Source: Tridacna crocea (taxonomy: Eukaryota; Mollusca; Bivalvia; Cardiida; Cardiidae). From it: a DNA stretch of 64,000 nt. A program made the translations under genes and the position numbers. The notes below the pieces were generated by a model. The model saw only the letters and a list, made by a program, of their open reading frames with translations. It did no database searches and had not been told where the DNA came from. Positions within the stretch are counted from its first letter, which is position 1; each line of letters starts with the position of its first letter. The stretch spans positions 60,270,192-60,334,191 of the forward strand of contig OX031061.1 in NCBI GenBank assembly GCA_943736015.1, given 5' to 3'. This document shows positions 32,451 to 42,988 of this stretch, piece by piece.

Positions 32451-33352
32451 ACAATATTTGGTACCTGTAAAAACTATCCAATAAAACTTTTATCAAAGAC
32501 TAGTTTACACGTAATAAATCCTTAAAGAACCAAATAAGTTCAATAGAAATATGATTTGCCAGAAAAAAAAAACGCAGATCGTTCACTTTTCAGAGTATCT
32601 TACCAAAAAAAATGAGAAAAATGAGATAGTATAGATCTAAAACCATATCACACGTTTTATGCAGTCTGATCTTCAACCTAATCTGACGGCCAAGGCTCCT
32701 GATTTTGTCGATAATTAATCTCAACATTTCGGCTCTAAACCTTAAAAACTTCCTACGCCAGTAAGATAAGTACATAGTTTCAGATAGTTTAACGTAATTA
32801 ATGGTTTCTAATTGTACGGCCGAACCCACCGTCTGGAGTATACGTCTTTAAGAACCGTGCGTTCCTTCATTTTAAATTTCTAAATAACTATTATTGCTGA
32901 CTTATTACAGTAATCAGTTCTGAAGTTAGACTAAACAGCTCGTTATTCTAAAAAACAGCTCTGTTAAACGAGTTTTGCGATAGGTCTTTACATACTAAAA
33001 ACCTCTGTCCCCTTTGCCTAAGTTAAATGTTATGCTCGTATTTCTTTTTTACATAATTAGCAAAAAGATACTGCACTTTCTATGGATATTTGAGGGCCTC
33101 TTTCTATATGTGATATGTTTAAAAAAGAAGAATAATTCTGGAACAGGGAAATAATAGAATGAAAGAGAAATGACTTTATGTTTTTTTTTTTTTTTTCCTT
33201 TGCATGTCTTTGCGTATGAGACAATTTTTACAGTTATTTTTCTTTTTGCAATCTTTTTTTTTTTTTTTATTTTATTCATATTCTATCATTATCAACCACA
33301 AAAACAAATGGAATAAGATAATTAAATAAAACTGAATAAATAGATAATCAAA
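32451..33352. other. No gene seen
   Basis: AT-rich intronic DNA with T runs at about 33,181-33,196 and 33,248-33,270. A weak family D remnant is near 32,640-32,690. Confidence 0.4.
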
Positions 33353-33380
33353 CAGATAAATAAATAAATAAATAAATGAA

Positions 33381-33411
<31 letters not shown>

Positions 33412-33416
33412 ATGAA
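33353..33416. repeat. (AAAT)n microsatellite
   Basis: AATA/AAAT repeat. Confidence 0.95.
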
Positions 33417-33683
33417 GAATTGAACAGTTAAATTGATAATCGGTCCTCCAGACAGGACGTTCCTGAAATCATTCGTCTGTATTGCCCACATCGAAATATT
33501 TCTTGAAGCAAAGTTTATCTTTGAGAAATAGAGTTTAACAGAGTTTAATCACTTGTTTGGCCTCTTTTTGAGAAGTTTGAAAAAAAAAATGTACTACATT
33601 ATTGGAAGGGATAAAGTGTTACATATCAACGATATTTAAGACGCGTTTGAGTTTGTCATAATCGGGCTTACCTGTGCAAGGAT

Positions 33684-33851
33684 TATTAAACCCCCGCTGC
33701 CATTTGGTAAAATTCTAGACTTGTCAATATTATTTTTACTATTTTGGATATAAACAAAAATTGCTGGTAACAAGGATTTTGTCTTTTTCAATGTTTCGTA
33801 AAGCCTTTCTTTCAAGCTAGTTAAAGCATGGAATTGTTTGGCATGAGGTTA
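33684..33851 (-). repeat. Family A MITE, strongly decayed
   Basis: CCATTTGGTAAAATTCTAGAC and TTGTTTGGCATGAGG ends; the palindrome is reduced to TTGCTGGTAACAAGG. Confidence 0.5.
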
Positions 33852-33930
33852 GACAAAATATATGTAATTATGTATGGTATAAGTAAGCGAAGCAAGGGCA
33901 ACACAAAGCTAAATCTAACCGCTTATGATA

Positions 33931-34130
33931 CATGAGCCCGTATTCACAAATAATTTCATATAACTTCCCTAGTGTTTTGTTCTCCAGAATCTTCTCAATT
34001 TGCAAGTAACATAACTTCTGATTGACTAAACCAAATGGTTTAGACAATCAGAAGTGATGTTACTTTTCAAATTTAGAAAAAACTTGGAGAAAAAGATCAG
34101 AATTGTTTTTAGAAATAGTGTGTAAAAACT
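33931..34130. repeat. Family B MITE, diverged
   Basis: AGCCCGTATTCACAAAT start and the TCTGATTGACTAAACCAAATGG centre; the right terminus is decayed. Confidence 0.7.
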
Positions 34131-34399
34131 AGCATTGTAGTCCTTTTTTCTATTATTTTTTTTCTTTTCGTCATTTTGCAAAGGACTTTAAACAACCATT
34201 GTGATACAGGAGCAATTGCTGTACCCATTTTTACAATGTTTTCTCCAAATGCATACAGATTACTTCAGTTTTACAAGGAATGTTCAAAGCAGCAACTTTC
34301 TTTTAAGGGGATGAGAATGTCCCCCTAATCATACAAATAAGACTTAAAAAACGCCAGTGGTAGATCAACTAAATATTTAATTGAGGATACAGTATTCGT

Positions 34400-35065
34400 T
34401 GTAAGGCGAGGTGGCGACATGATTTACCACAGCTGTGAACAAATCCCTTGCCACCTGACCGTAAAACGAATTTATTATACTGCAAAGTTTTACCATTCCA
34501 ACGTTTGTTAATGGAATTGTACCTGTTTTGGGTTTTAACCCATTACCACACAATCCCTACCTTTGACGCCCCTGAGAAAGAAGCCTTTAGAAAACACTGT
34601 GGGAAAAGGAGAAAATGCTGGTAACCAGCATTTTCTCCTTTTCCCACAATGTTTTCTTACCTTCACAAAACAGATTTCAAATTTTCAGTCACTTTTATTT
34701 TGTCGTCTGCAAATGCTTTCAATTTGGACCAGTCTAAAATATTGTCGTTTGGTAATGGGTTAAAAGATTAAGTACGCAGAGAAAGTAGAATTTCCTTTCT
34801 GAGTGCCCCATTTCATTGAAAACTGACGTCACTGGTACCGTGCAGCTTGACGCATTATCTTGATGTCAATCTTGATCAATGTTATCTTGATCAATGCCAC
34901 CAATTTCGATGTTGTGTTGATAGTGTACTGTAGTCATGTCTACGGGGCTCCTAAAATGGAACTTGCTTTTACCTTGGTTTTGTCAGTGTACATGATATAT
35001 ACATGTATGTTCGGGGGCATATTATCCAATTAGATCACGAGAAATTTCTTTGTAGTATAATAAGA
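34400..35065 (-). repeat. Family E element interrupted by a family A MITE
   Basis: Inverted copy of 4,213-4,800, ending AATTAGATCACGAGAAATTT. The family A MITE at 34,535-34,763 lies inside it at a TTAA, so A inserted after E. Confidence 0.75.
34535..34763 (+). repeat. Family A MITE, full length, nested
   Basis: TTAACCCATTACCAC ... GGTAATGGGTTAA; palindrome 34,590-34,656 with one unpaired change (CACTGTGGG). Nested in a family E element. Confidence 0.92.
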
Positions 35066-35274
35066 ATTATGGTCAGTTAAAGTCATTAGCTCTCTAGAAA
35101 TTCCCTTTTTTTAAAGATATCTCCTGAAATGGCAGTAAGTATTAGTTGGTAGCAGCATTCATGCAAAAACAAACAGAATGTCTGTTTATCTATGTCACGG
35201 CGACAAATAGCAGAGGTAAATTGGCGACAAACGCTGACGACAAAATGGTGGAAACAAACTGCACATGCGCGTCA

Positions 35275-35490
35275 CCCTTTTGCCCTTTACAGTTCCCGAG
35301 CTTTTGCGACCCTGTTCGCAAATCCTTCTGGATACATCGTAAAAAAGGGAAAAAATGCCGGTTGAACATTTTATCATTTTGCCCACGATGTTGTCTGTCG
35401 TTTTGAAAAGAATTCCAAAATTCAAACAAAGTTTACATGTCGTCTACAAACGTTTTGAATAAAGAAAATTTCAAATTTTATGTTTTATGC
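35275..35490 (+). repeat. Family A MITE, very old copy
   Basis: The order of parts is still visible: CCTTTTGCCC, TTTGCGACCCTG, AAAAATGCCGGTTGAACATTTT, CCCACGATGTTG, GTCGTCTACAAACG. Little exact palindrome remains. Confidence 0.5.
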
Positions 35491-36060
35491 TATAAAGCGG
35501 ATAGGCCAAATATATCAACCAATTGGTATTGACATAATCTCACCTTGCACATTAGGAATACGAGTCGGCCATTTTCCCTGCCATCAATAGTCTTTAATAC
35601 AAATTTAGTGCAACTTTCATGGTCCCATAAACTTTAATTTACACGCGGAAGCTTTCAAATTGTATTCAAAGTGAACCTTAAATTTTGCCATAAAATACCA
35701 CACGGAAATGCATGAGATTTAAACAAGAACGGTGCAATTGTTATGGTACCCAAATGTGCTATCTTTACGCCCTCCCATTTTATAGACGCGTTTTAAATCA
35801 GCTGCAGACGATAATCAAATTGCTAAAGACCCTGTGGTATTTAGTCACCATTTTTCCAAGAATCTAGCAGACGCAGATTCTTGAACTACATGTATTTGCA
35901 AGCTGAATAAAAGTAGGTTGCATAAGTAACGTGGTATTGTAACCCTACTCGCAATGTTTATGTGTTTTACGTCATAATTATATGTTGTGCGTCATCCACA
36001 GACAACGTACTCGTACTTCAATTTACGCACTTTTTTGAAAGGAGTGACTAAAAAACTTTT
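35491..36060. other. No gene seen
   Basis: Unique intronic DNA. Confidence 0.4.
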
Positions 36061-36062
36061 TT

Positions 36063-36137
36063 TCGCGGGCAGTGTAGATCAAGATCAGACTGCACTTTCT
36101 GTGCAGTCTGATCTTGGATCTATATAGTCCGATAAGG
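36063..36137. repeat. Family D hairpin
   Basis: GGCAGTGTAGATCAAGATCAG ... CTGATCTTGGATCTATATAG, with CACTTTCTGTG at the centre. Confidence 0.75.
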
Positions 36138-36226
36138 ATGTATTTTTCTCTCAAAAAATACTTTTGAAAAAGGAAAATCTAGGCTGGAAAGTTACACTTC
36201 ACTTACTCTATTTGGAAGTTTAAATA

Positions 36227-36435
36227 TTAACCCTTTACCAAACAATCCATGGTTTTTACGACCCTGAGATAGGAACCTTATGAAACATTGTGGTAACCAG
36301 CATTTTCTCCTTTTCCCACAGTGTTTTCTACCCTTCCCTGAACAAATTTCAATTTTTCAGTCACCTTTATTTTGTCGTTTGCAAATGCTTTCAATTTGAT
36401 CCAGTCTAAAATTTTGTTGTGCGGTAAAGCGTTAA
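36227..36435 (+). repeat. Family A MITE lacking the left palindrome arm
   Basis: TTAACCCTTTACCAAACA ... GGTAAAGCGTTAA are intact. The sequence jumps from AAACATTGTGG straight to TAACCAGCATTTTC, an about 20-bp deletion of the inner left arm. Confidence 0.82.
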
Positions 36436-36566
36436 GACGGGTGAATCTTTCGAGTTGTCAGTACATGGGTAAGTTAGGCTTTTAATGAGTACATAATAAA
36501 ATCGATGCAATCCTTATCGTACTTCCATGTGCAATTTTCAGCAGGTTTCGTCTTTGAGACGCAATA

Positions 36567-37095
36567 CACTGAAACGAACTTCTAAACGGCCACGTTTGTT
36601 ATGCATATAAACCGGAGCAAGTATAAGAAATGTTAATAACAACAAATTGTGACATATTTCTAACCATTCTATTGTGATTAAAAGGTTCTCGATTTTTCCA
36701 ACAGATTGACTCTCTTTTTCAAGAAAAAGGAAAACTAGTTGTTTGGGCATGCGTGGTGTCTACCAGCCAAAATAGTTTAAAAAGGAGAAGCATAAACTAC
36801 TGAACTTTTGTAAGCTATAAGAAAAAAACATGAAAATTATTTCCTGTGAAAAAAATTTCAAAAAAATTTATATTTCAATTTACAATGTTGAGTTAATGAA
36901 CAACAAATAAAATTCTTCCGCGATAAAAATTGAATGAATTTCTTCAGAGTCTGTCTCAGATATGTTTTCAGACCGGTCAATTATTCTGCACGAAAATGAA
37001 ACCAAATAAGCTGTCCCTTTATAGGCAGAGGACTCGAGAAAACGTCAAAAGGAAATTACAGCTTAAAAGTGGCCGTTTATAAGTTCGTTTTAGTG
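36567..37095 (-). repeat. Family J MITE, copy 2 (upstream of exon 2)
   Basis: TA-bounded; ends CACTGAAACGAACTTCTAAA and, complemented, CACTAAAACGAACTTATAAA. The interior (GCATGCGTGGTGTCTACC) is the reverse complement of copy 1. It ends about 55 bp before the exon 2 acceptor. Confidence 0.8.
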
Positions 37096-37151
37096 TATAA
37101 CTTACTTGCTGAAGACAGACATACAAAAAAAAACTGTACTTTGTTTTTCAG

Positions 37152-37594
37152 AATCCTCTTTGGAAGACCCATCATCAATCGACGATAGTATTCAGGACTT
37201 ACGACAAGTTTACGGTATTCTGCCCGAAGATGACGTCACAGATTACGAGAAACGACGATCACTTATGCGTTTTGGCAAGCGACGATCTCTTATGCGTTTC
37301 GGGAAGCGACGAAGCCTCATGAGATTTGGAAAACGACCCTCCATCATGCGCTTCGGAAAACGTGCTTATGACGACGAAGACGACTCGTACGATTTTATTC
37401 CTGAAGACGTTTACAATTTCAACGACGATCTCGAAACCTCCGAGGGATTTCCCAGCTCGAAACGAGGCTCCATTATGCGGTTCGGTAAAAGACCGTCAAT
37501 TATGCGATTTGGGCGAAGTGAAGCTGCCAAAGAAAAGAAACCGCACGTACCATGGCGATTCGGCAAGGATTTAGAAATTCTAAAGCAATATTAA
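37152..37594 (+). CDS. RFamide neuropeptide precursor, coding exon 2 (SLMRFamide/SIMRFamide peptides)
   Basis: Second and last coding exon. Acceptor TTGTTTTTCAG ends at 37,151 and the stop TAA is at 37,592. Joined to exon 1 the precursor is 177 residues. An acidic spacer (SSLEDPSSIDDSIQDL...) is followed by KR-bounded units: three tandem SLMRFGKR, one PSIMRFGKR, an acidic spacer (AYDDEDDSYDF...), then GSIMRFGKR, PSIMRFGR and near the end HVPWRFGK. Each Gly next to a basic site is an amide donor, so about seven amidated peptides are predicted. The three tandem units are 27-bp DNA repeats. Known lophotrochozoan LFRFamide/sNPF precursors have the same design (several short xxLFRFamides and acidic spacers), so that family is my best guess; FMRFamide-like is the alternative. 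Signalling would be through a peptide GPCR. No canonical AATAAA is seen just downstream. Confidence 0.85.
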
Positions 37595-37840
37595 GATAAA
37601 CATATAGCTCTTGTTATTTATAGATAATTATTCTCATTTAACGAAACACTCGCAATTTCTATAGAATGAGATAAAAGAAAACAAAATTATTCAGAATATA
37701 TTACAGTGACAAAATTTTTCGAAAATAATAGTTAAGACTCGTAGTACTTTCATTTTTTGAAATTTTATCTTAATACTACGTATTTTATAATTCAGTAGAT
37801 CTAACAGTTCATTTATTATCATATGAAGGTACGATCCCTC

Positions 37841-37869
37841 CCTCCCCCCCCCCAAAAAAAAAAAAAAAA
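37841..37869. repeat. poly-C/poly-A tract
   Basis: C run followed by an A run; simple sequence. Confidence 0.9.
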
Positions 37870-37887
37870 TCCATGTAGTAATTTGGC

Positions 37888-38115
37888 TTAACTCTTTACC
37901 AAACGACAAAATTCCAGACATGTTTAAATTGGAAGGAACCGCAGTCGACAAATAGGATGAGGCTAATTGAGGGGATTTGCCTTTTACTGGTTAGAAAACT
38001 TTGCGGGAAAAGGAGAAAATGCTGGTTACCGGCATTTTCTCCTTTTCCCACAAAGTTTTCAAAGCTGTTCCTTTTCAGAGTCGTTAAAACTACAGATTGT
38101 TTGGCAAATGGTTAA
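37888..38115 (-). repeat. Family A MITE with co-changed palindrome arms
   Basis: TTAACTCTTTACCAAACG ... TTGGCAAATGGTTAA. Palindrome 37,994-38,060: both arms read AAAACTTTG where the consensus is AAAACATTG, a mirror-symmetric change. Two other differences are unpaired. Confidence 0.9.
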
Positions 38116-38261
38116 GAAACATGGTTATGATATGTAAGGTTTTAATTGGTATTTTATATTTTATTTAATTTCTGTATTCACGAGGCAATAAACAACAAAT
38201 TTTGCATTCTTAGAACAATATTTATTTCAGAGACTACATTGGAAATAAACAAGCGGAAAAA

Positions 38262-38885
38262 ACAAACTGGTTCAATGTCTTTGTAATACCAAAATAGAGT
38301 ACAATATCTTGGTGACACAAGAATGGAATGCAATGTCATGCTGACACCAAAATCTAGTGCAATGTCTTGGTGGCAAAAAATCTAGCGCAATGTCTTGGTG
38401 ACACCAAATTCTAGTGCAATGTCTTGGTGGCAAAAAATCTAGTGCAATGTCTTGGTGACAACAAGATGGAGTGCCATGTCTTAGTGTTTCTCAAATGGAG
38501 TGCCATGTCTTGCTGGCACCAAAATGGAGTGCAATATCTTGCTGAGACCAAAGTGCAGTGCAATATCTTGGTGGCACCAAGATGGAGTGCCGTGTCTTAG
38601 TGACTCCGAAATGGAGTACAATGTTTTGGTAGCACCAAAATGGAGTGCAATGTCTCAGTGACTCCAAAATGGAGTACAATGTTTTGGTGGCACCAAAATG
38701 GAGTGCAATGTCTTGGTGATACCAAAATGGTGTGCCATGTCTTGGTGACTCGAAAATGGAGTACAATGTTTTGGTGGGACCAAAATGGAGTGCCATGTGT
38801 TGGTGACTCCAAAATTGGTGTGCAATGTCTTCTGTACTCCAAAATGGTGTACAATGTCTTGGTAATTCCAAAAATGGATATCAAG
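38262..38885. repeat. 29-bp minisatellite (about 21 units)
   Basis: Consensus about CACCAAAATGGAGTGCAATG followed by TCTTGGTGA, period 29 bp. Since 3 x 29 is divisible by three, the array can stay open in several frames on both strands. The 87-126-codon open frames here are therefore repeat artefacts, not genes. Confidence 0.92.
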
Positions 38886-39059
38886 GTCACGAATTTGATT
38901 TGAACTTTAACATGAGAATGATTCTTGAGGCTATCTTATTTCTTGTATTCAGAAAAATGAAACAAAACGGTTTTAACATGTAGATAACGAAACATCATTA
39001 AATTGGGTCAAGAAAATTTTCAATGGCATCTCGTTTTTTTTTTTTTTGTCCTTGAACTC

Positions 39060-39330
39060 ACTTTGTTTGCTTGTACAAGAGTTTAAGGCCATTTTAACAG
39101 CTTAGGTCATATCATGGGAGTCAGTAACGCACCTATGTGTTTTCTGGCTGTCTTACACCAGTATTTACACAACTTGCTTTCTAAAGCCATTGACTAAGTA
39201 CTTCTCTCACATGCTATGGTGAGAGGCGAAAAATCACCAGAAAGAAAGTTCGCCGCAACCGGGTATCGAAACCACAACCTCCAGGTCATGAATCAGATAA
39301 GCTAACCACTGAGCTACCCGGACGGACCTG
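39060..39330 (-). repeat. SINE-2 (tRNA-derived)
   Basis: Minus strand: head GTCCGGGTAGCTCAGTGG with B box GGTTTCGATACCC, then a body matching 49,014-49,300 and a tail with TGACCTAAGCTG. SINE-2 copies also at 48,110 and 49,014. Confidence 0.75.
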
Positions 39331-39741
39331 GGTCCGTATTCACTAACCATTCTTAAGAACGTTCTTGGTCTTATTCTCCAGATGTTACGGGAGACCACTC
39401 CTTCCTGCATGGCATTCTCCCGATTTAAATACAATACCTGGCTACTGCGTCAGAGAGATATCTCTTTGGCTCAGTGGTTAGGGTATTGGTCTTGCGTCCG
39501 GGAGTTCCGGGGTTCGAATCCCGCTCGGACCCTTATTTCTGCCATGCATTTATTCATTTGTTTCTTTGTTACGGACTTTGTTCGTAAGACAGAATTTTCT
39601 GCATTTGTAAGTAACGCAACTTCTGATTGGCTAAACCATTCGGTTTACCCAATCAGAAGTTGTGTTACTTACAAATTTGGAAAATCTTGGAGAATAAGAA
39701 CAAGAATATTCTCAAGAATGGTTGGTGAATACGGGGCCTTA
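39330..39741. repeat. Family B MITE split by a SINE-1
   Basis: The left arm 39,330-39,382 (GTCCGTATTCACTAACC ... TTATTCTCCAG) and the rest, 39,590-39,741, are continuous once the SINE is ignored. Ends GGTTGGTGAATACGGGGCC. Confidence 0.82.
39383..39592 (+). repeat. SINE-1 (tRNA-derived), inserted in family B
   Basis: Best SINE-1 copy: A-box region TTTGGCTCAGTGGTTAGGG, B box GGGTTCGAATCCCGCTC, tail TTGTTTCTTTGTTACGGAC. CAGA at both edges may be a short target duplication. Confidence 0.8.
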
Positions 39742-40140
39742 ACTCTCTATCTGACAACAACATTATCATTATCCTTTATTAAATATTTATTATTGCAGAC
39801 AGTTGAGTTTAAATGTAAATGTGTTTTTTTTTGTATTAATCAGACGGCAAAACCCAACGGTTTAAAACGTATAATTTAAAAAAGGGGGAGAGATAGAATA
39901 AACGAATATAAACCGCTAGGCCAAAAACGACCCTTTTCAGGGCCGCCATTAAAATTACTGTATATAAAAAAAAAAACGAATATATACAAAATGTACATTG
40001 CTGTAGAGCGTTGCCTGTCCAATTGTAAAGTTTTAGGCTAAGCCATGGTTTTCAATGTTATTTATTAGAATCAACAGTGTTGGCGAATCCTAAATATACT
40101 TGACCCAAAAGTATCTATAGCAAATGCACTGTGTTGTTGT
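39742..40140. other. No gene seen
   Basis: AT-rich; an A run near 39,968-39,976. Confidence 0.4.
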
Positions 40141-40369
40141 TTATCTCTTTACCACACGACAAAATTTTAGACTGGTTCAAATTGAAAGCATTTGCAGACG
40201 ACAAAATAAAAGTGACTGAAAATTTGAAATTTATTTTTTGAAGGGTAGAAAACATTGTGGAAAAAGGAGAAAATGCTGGTTACCAGCATTTCCTCCTTTT
40301 CCTACAATGTTTTCTAAAGGGTTCTTTCTCAGGGGCGTCAAAAGTAGGGATTGTGTGGTAATGGGTTAA
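40141..40369 (-). repeat. Family A MITE, full length
   Basis: The left target reads TTTAT; the right end GGTAATGGGTTAA is intact. Palindrome 40,249-40,315. Confidence 0.85.
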
Positions 40370-41120
40370 TTAAAAAGTGTCGTTGTCTGATTTTTTCGAT
40401 GGGGAAAAAAATTGGTGGAGTCGAGGCGAACAAGTTTCAGAGAGCTCTCAAAAAAGTAGAGTGCGGCAAAAATATACACTATAAGAGCTGCGGAGCGACC
40501 GTCAGTCCTGCCTGCAGTGCAGGGCGATCAGGACGACACCACTCAGTAGGGGCATAAAGCCAAGACTACTGGGGTGCTAGTTCTTTCCCTGTCGCCGTAA
40601 CCACATCAGGTCCCAAAATAGGTAAAAACTGCCCTAAGAACAAGATAATAAACCTTAACCAAAAATATAGCCCTAAAGGGCAGGACTACAGGGGCTCTGA
40701 GCGACATAATAAAAGCCCCCGTGTCAATAAAAAATGGTCTAAAAGATCGAATATCGACCGGATCAGATCCGGGGCAAACTGACTGACGATCCAGCGATAG
40801 ATGTAAGACAATAAAGTTAAATTCAGTTTTAGAATAGATTAATATACCTGGCCAACAAAAACCTGCATGGGTTGAGGAAAAAAAGGTTAAAAATCCCTTG
40901 TAAATAGGGGAGCACCCATGTTTGGTTTGGTGGCCTGTAAACCCCGCCTTATACTTGGTACATGAGGGGTAAAACGGTCTTTTAAAAAAGAGAGGAAAAG
41001 TCCCTATACTAATTTATAGAATGATTTAGTAAGCTGTACTTACTCAATAGGGACTATATTAAAAAGGAGTTTATAAATGAAGTTAACAGCTTCAAAGCCA
41101 GTAAAAAGAAAAAGGAAATG
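40370..41120. other. Unassigned GC-richer block
   Basis: About 750 bp of higher GC content than the surroundings, with short internal similarities (AGACTACTGGGGTGCT / GGACTACAGGGGCTCT; TGAGCGAC / GAGCGACC). No open frame, no tRNA boxes, no inverted ends. Possibly an untranslated part of a retroelement. I do not recognise it. Confidence 0.35.
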
Positions 41121-41129
41121 GTGCCAAGA

Positions 41130-41386
41130 CATCCTCGGATACCCCGGGGTCTCCCTATTTGCTACGCTACATCGACCCCTGGGACAATTAATTAAATTTC
41201 CCTCGCTTTACCGCTGGCCGAATGCTGGCTTTTCATTGGTTCCATCATCATTTTGTGATGGGCGAGTCGATGTACGCTATGACGTTTCGTATCGATTTTC
41301 GGCGGCTGATTCAAAGTTTTATTAGTCAATTGTCCCAGGGTCGACGTAGCGCAGCAAATAGGGAGACCCCGAGGTATCCGAGGATG
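41130..41386. repeat. Mutator-like MITE with 9-bp target duplication
   Basis: 257 bp with about 65-bp terminal inverted repeats: both ends start CATCCTCGGATACC, followed by CGGGGTCTCCCTATTTGC. It is flanked by a perfect 9-bp duplication, GTGCCAAGA, at 41,121-41,129 and 41,387-41,395. A 9-bp duplication with long inverted ends is typical of the MULE superfamily. No coding capacity. Confidence 0.85.
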
Positions 41387-41714
41387 GTGCCAAGAGAGAT
41401 CTCTGAAATTCTAATGAAATATAAGTCTTGAGTCTCAAGACTGGGGTGGATTGAAGAACACGCCTTTACCTGCCTTGGAGTATGCACAAAAATATTTATA
41501 GTGGACATACTGATTCATATCGTCGGTGCTGTAGTTACGAGGTTTTGGAAGTAAACCGACGATATAGCTTGACCCAACAAACGTGTATAATAGGTGAGAG
41601 CAACTCCAAATAATTATTGTTTCTCTACAAATGCAAGTGAAGCAGTGCGGACCTGAACGAAAGCACCCTGAGCCAAGCTCTGTGATAAAAGAGCCTAATG
41701 CAACTGCGACAAGC

Positions 41715-41830
41715 AACGACCATAGTCAGCTAGCGCAGTTTGCGTAAGCTGACCTGGACCGAAACCCCATGCTATTTATCAATATTCTTGATGTCCAAGG
41801 ACCAGTCTACTTCATGATTGAGTCAGTTGT
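41715..41830. repeat. Hairpin remnant, family C related
   Basis: GTCAGCTAGCGCAGTTTGCG / GTAAGCTGACCTGGACC, then GTCCAAGGACCAGTCTAC as at 29,610. Confidence 0.5.
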
Positions 41831-41833
41831 CAA

Positions 41834-41882
41834 AATAATAATAATAATAATAATAATAATTAATAATAATGATAATAATAAT
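41834..41882. repeat. (AAT)n microsatellite
   Basis: AAT/ATAATA tract. Confidence 0.9.
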
Positions 41883-42988
41883 TTCAGATAAAGTAATATA
41901 CCAAACGTATAAGTTGATATAGAATATGAGTGCATGTATATTAAAACAAAAAATACCAAAAATGTGAAAAGTTCAGACTTATCCCATTGAATGAACTGTT
42001 TAATTTAAAAAGGAACCAAGCCGTGTTCTGATTATGACTGACTGTGTATTCAAGTTTTGTCAGTCATTTGACAGTCAATTAGATACGTCTCTAGTACTTT
42101 GAAAGTGTATGACAACAGAGCTCATAATGGGAAAAGAATATTACACATATTGAACTCTGCGTCCTCTCGAAAAAGAGCACTGGAGAGTTTTCGTCTCTCA
42201 ACCGAATCTATCAGACAACGAAATTTAAGATTCGTTCGATTATTGAAATCATTTGAAGACGAAAAATTTCACAACTAGGTCAAATGTCTGAATTTATCTT
42301 TCAAAAGACAGAAAATACTATGGGCCAAAGAGAGAATGCAGGCTCACACACAATATTTTATCATATCCTGATGTGTGTGCTGATCATAGAAACGCCATAT
42401 GTCGAGCTGAGCAGTCCCACAGTTAAAATGAATCTTATAGCGGTATGCTATATAGAGTTGAAAAAAAAAGCATATTTTATTGTGACTAGTACAAAGAACA
42501 CCATCAGTCGTCCATACACATTACAAACGGGATGCATGTAAAGGCTTTATTGTCTTTATTAAGAATCAGAAAAAATGAAATGAAATAAAACATAAAGAAA
42601 AAAATAAATTGGGAAGGAAAATGGTGAGTTAAAGAGAAAAGTAAAAACCAGATGTATTGGTCAAAGGTAAATAAACCCAAGTTAGAATTTGAACAGGTGA
42701 GTCTCGTACTAGTTCAGTCAGTAAAATTCAGGTATTGAAACCTAGTTCTTTTCCTAACTCGGCAATTTCTATGGATTCAAAATACCCAGTCGCTCGACAG
42801 AGTTTTTCGGTAGCCCATAGCAACAGTAACCAAAGAAGTTGGTTGATCTTGGCGACATGGTTCAATGTATTTCTCTGTCACCGTTGTAAATCATTTCGAC
42901 TACATGTCTATTCATACCGGGAAGCAGCGAATGGCTTCGACTCCATAGAGAAATTCATTTTTTGAAGACCTGCTATGGAAGCATTTCC
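41883..42988. other. No gene seen; possible family A relic
   Basis: 42,225-42,390 has the order of family A parts in very decayed form (CATTTGAAGACGAAAAA, AGAAAATACTATGGGCCAA). Nothing else recognised. Confidence 0.35.

Larger units (their letters stand above)
31344..37151 (+). other. Intron of the RFamide precursor gene
   Basis: 5.8-kb GT-AG intron (GTAACT ... TTTTTCAG). It holds microsatellites, several family A MITEs, family B, C, D, E and J copies, and no other gene. Confidence 0.65.

Noticed and set aside
38491-38903. Open frames of 87-126 codons on both strands
   Set aside because: Produced by the 29-bp tandem repeat; no frame is favoured.
39460-39540. Possible tRNA gene
   Set aside because: A and B boxes are present, but the sequence belongs to the multi-copy SINE-1 with its own tail; the cloverleaf is not closed by a good acceptor stem.
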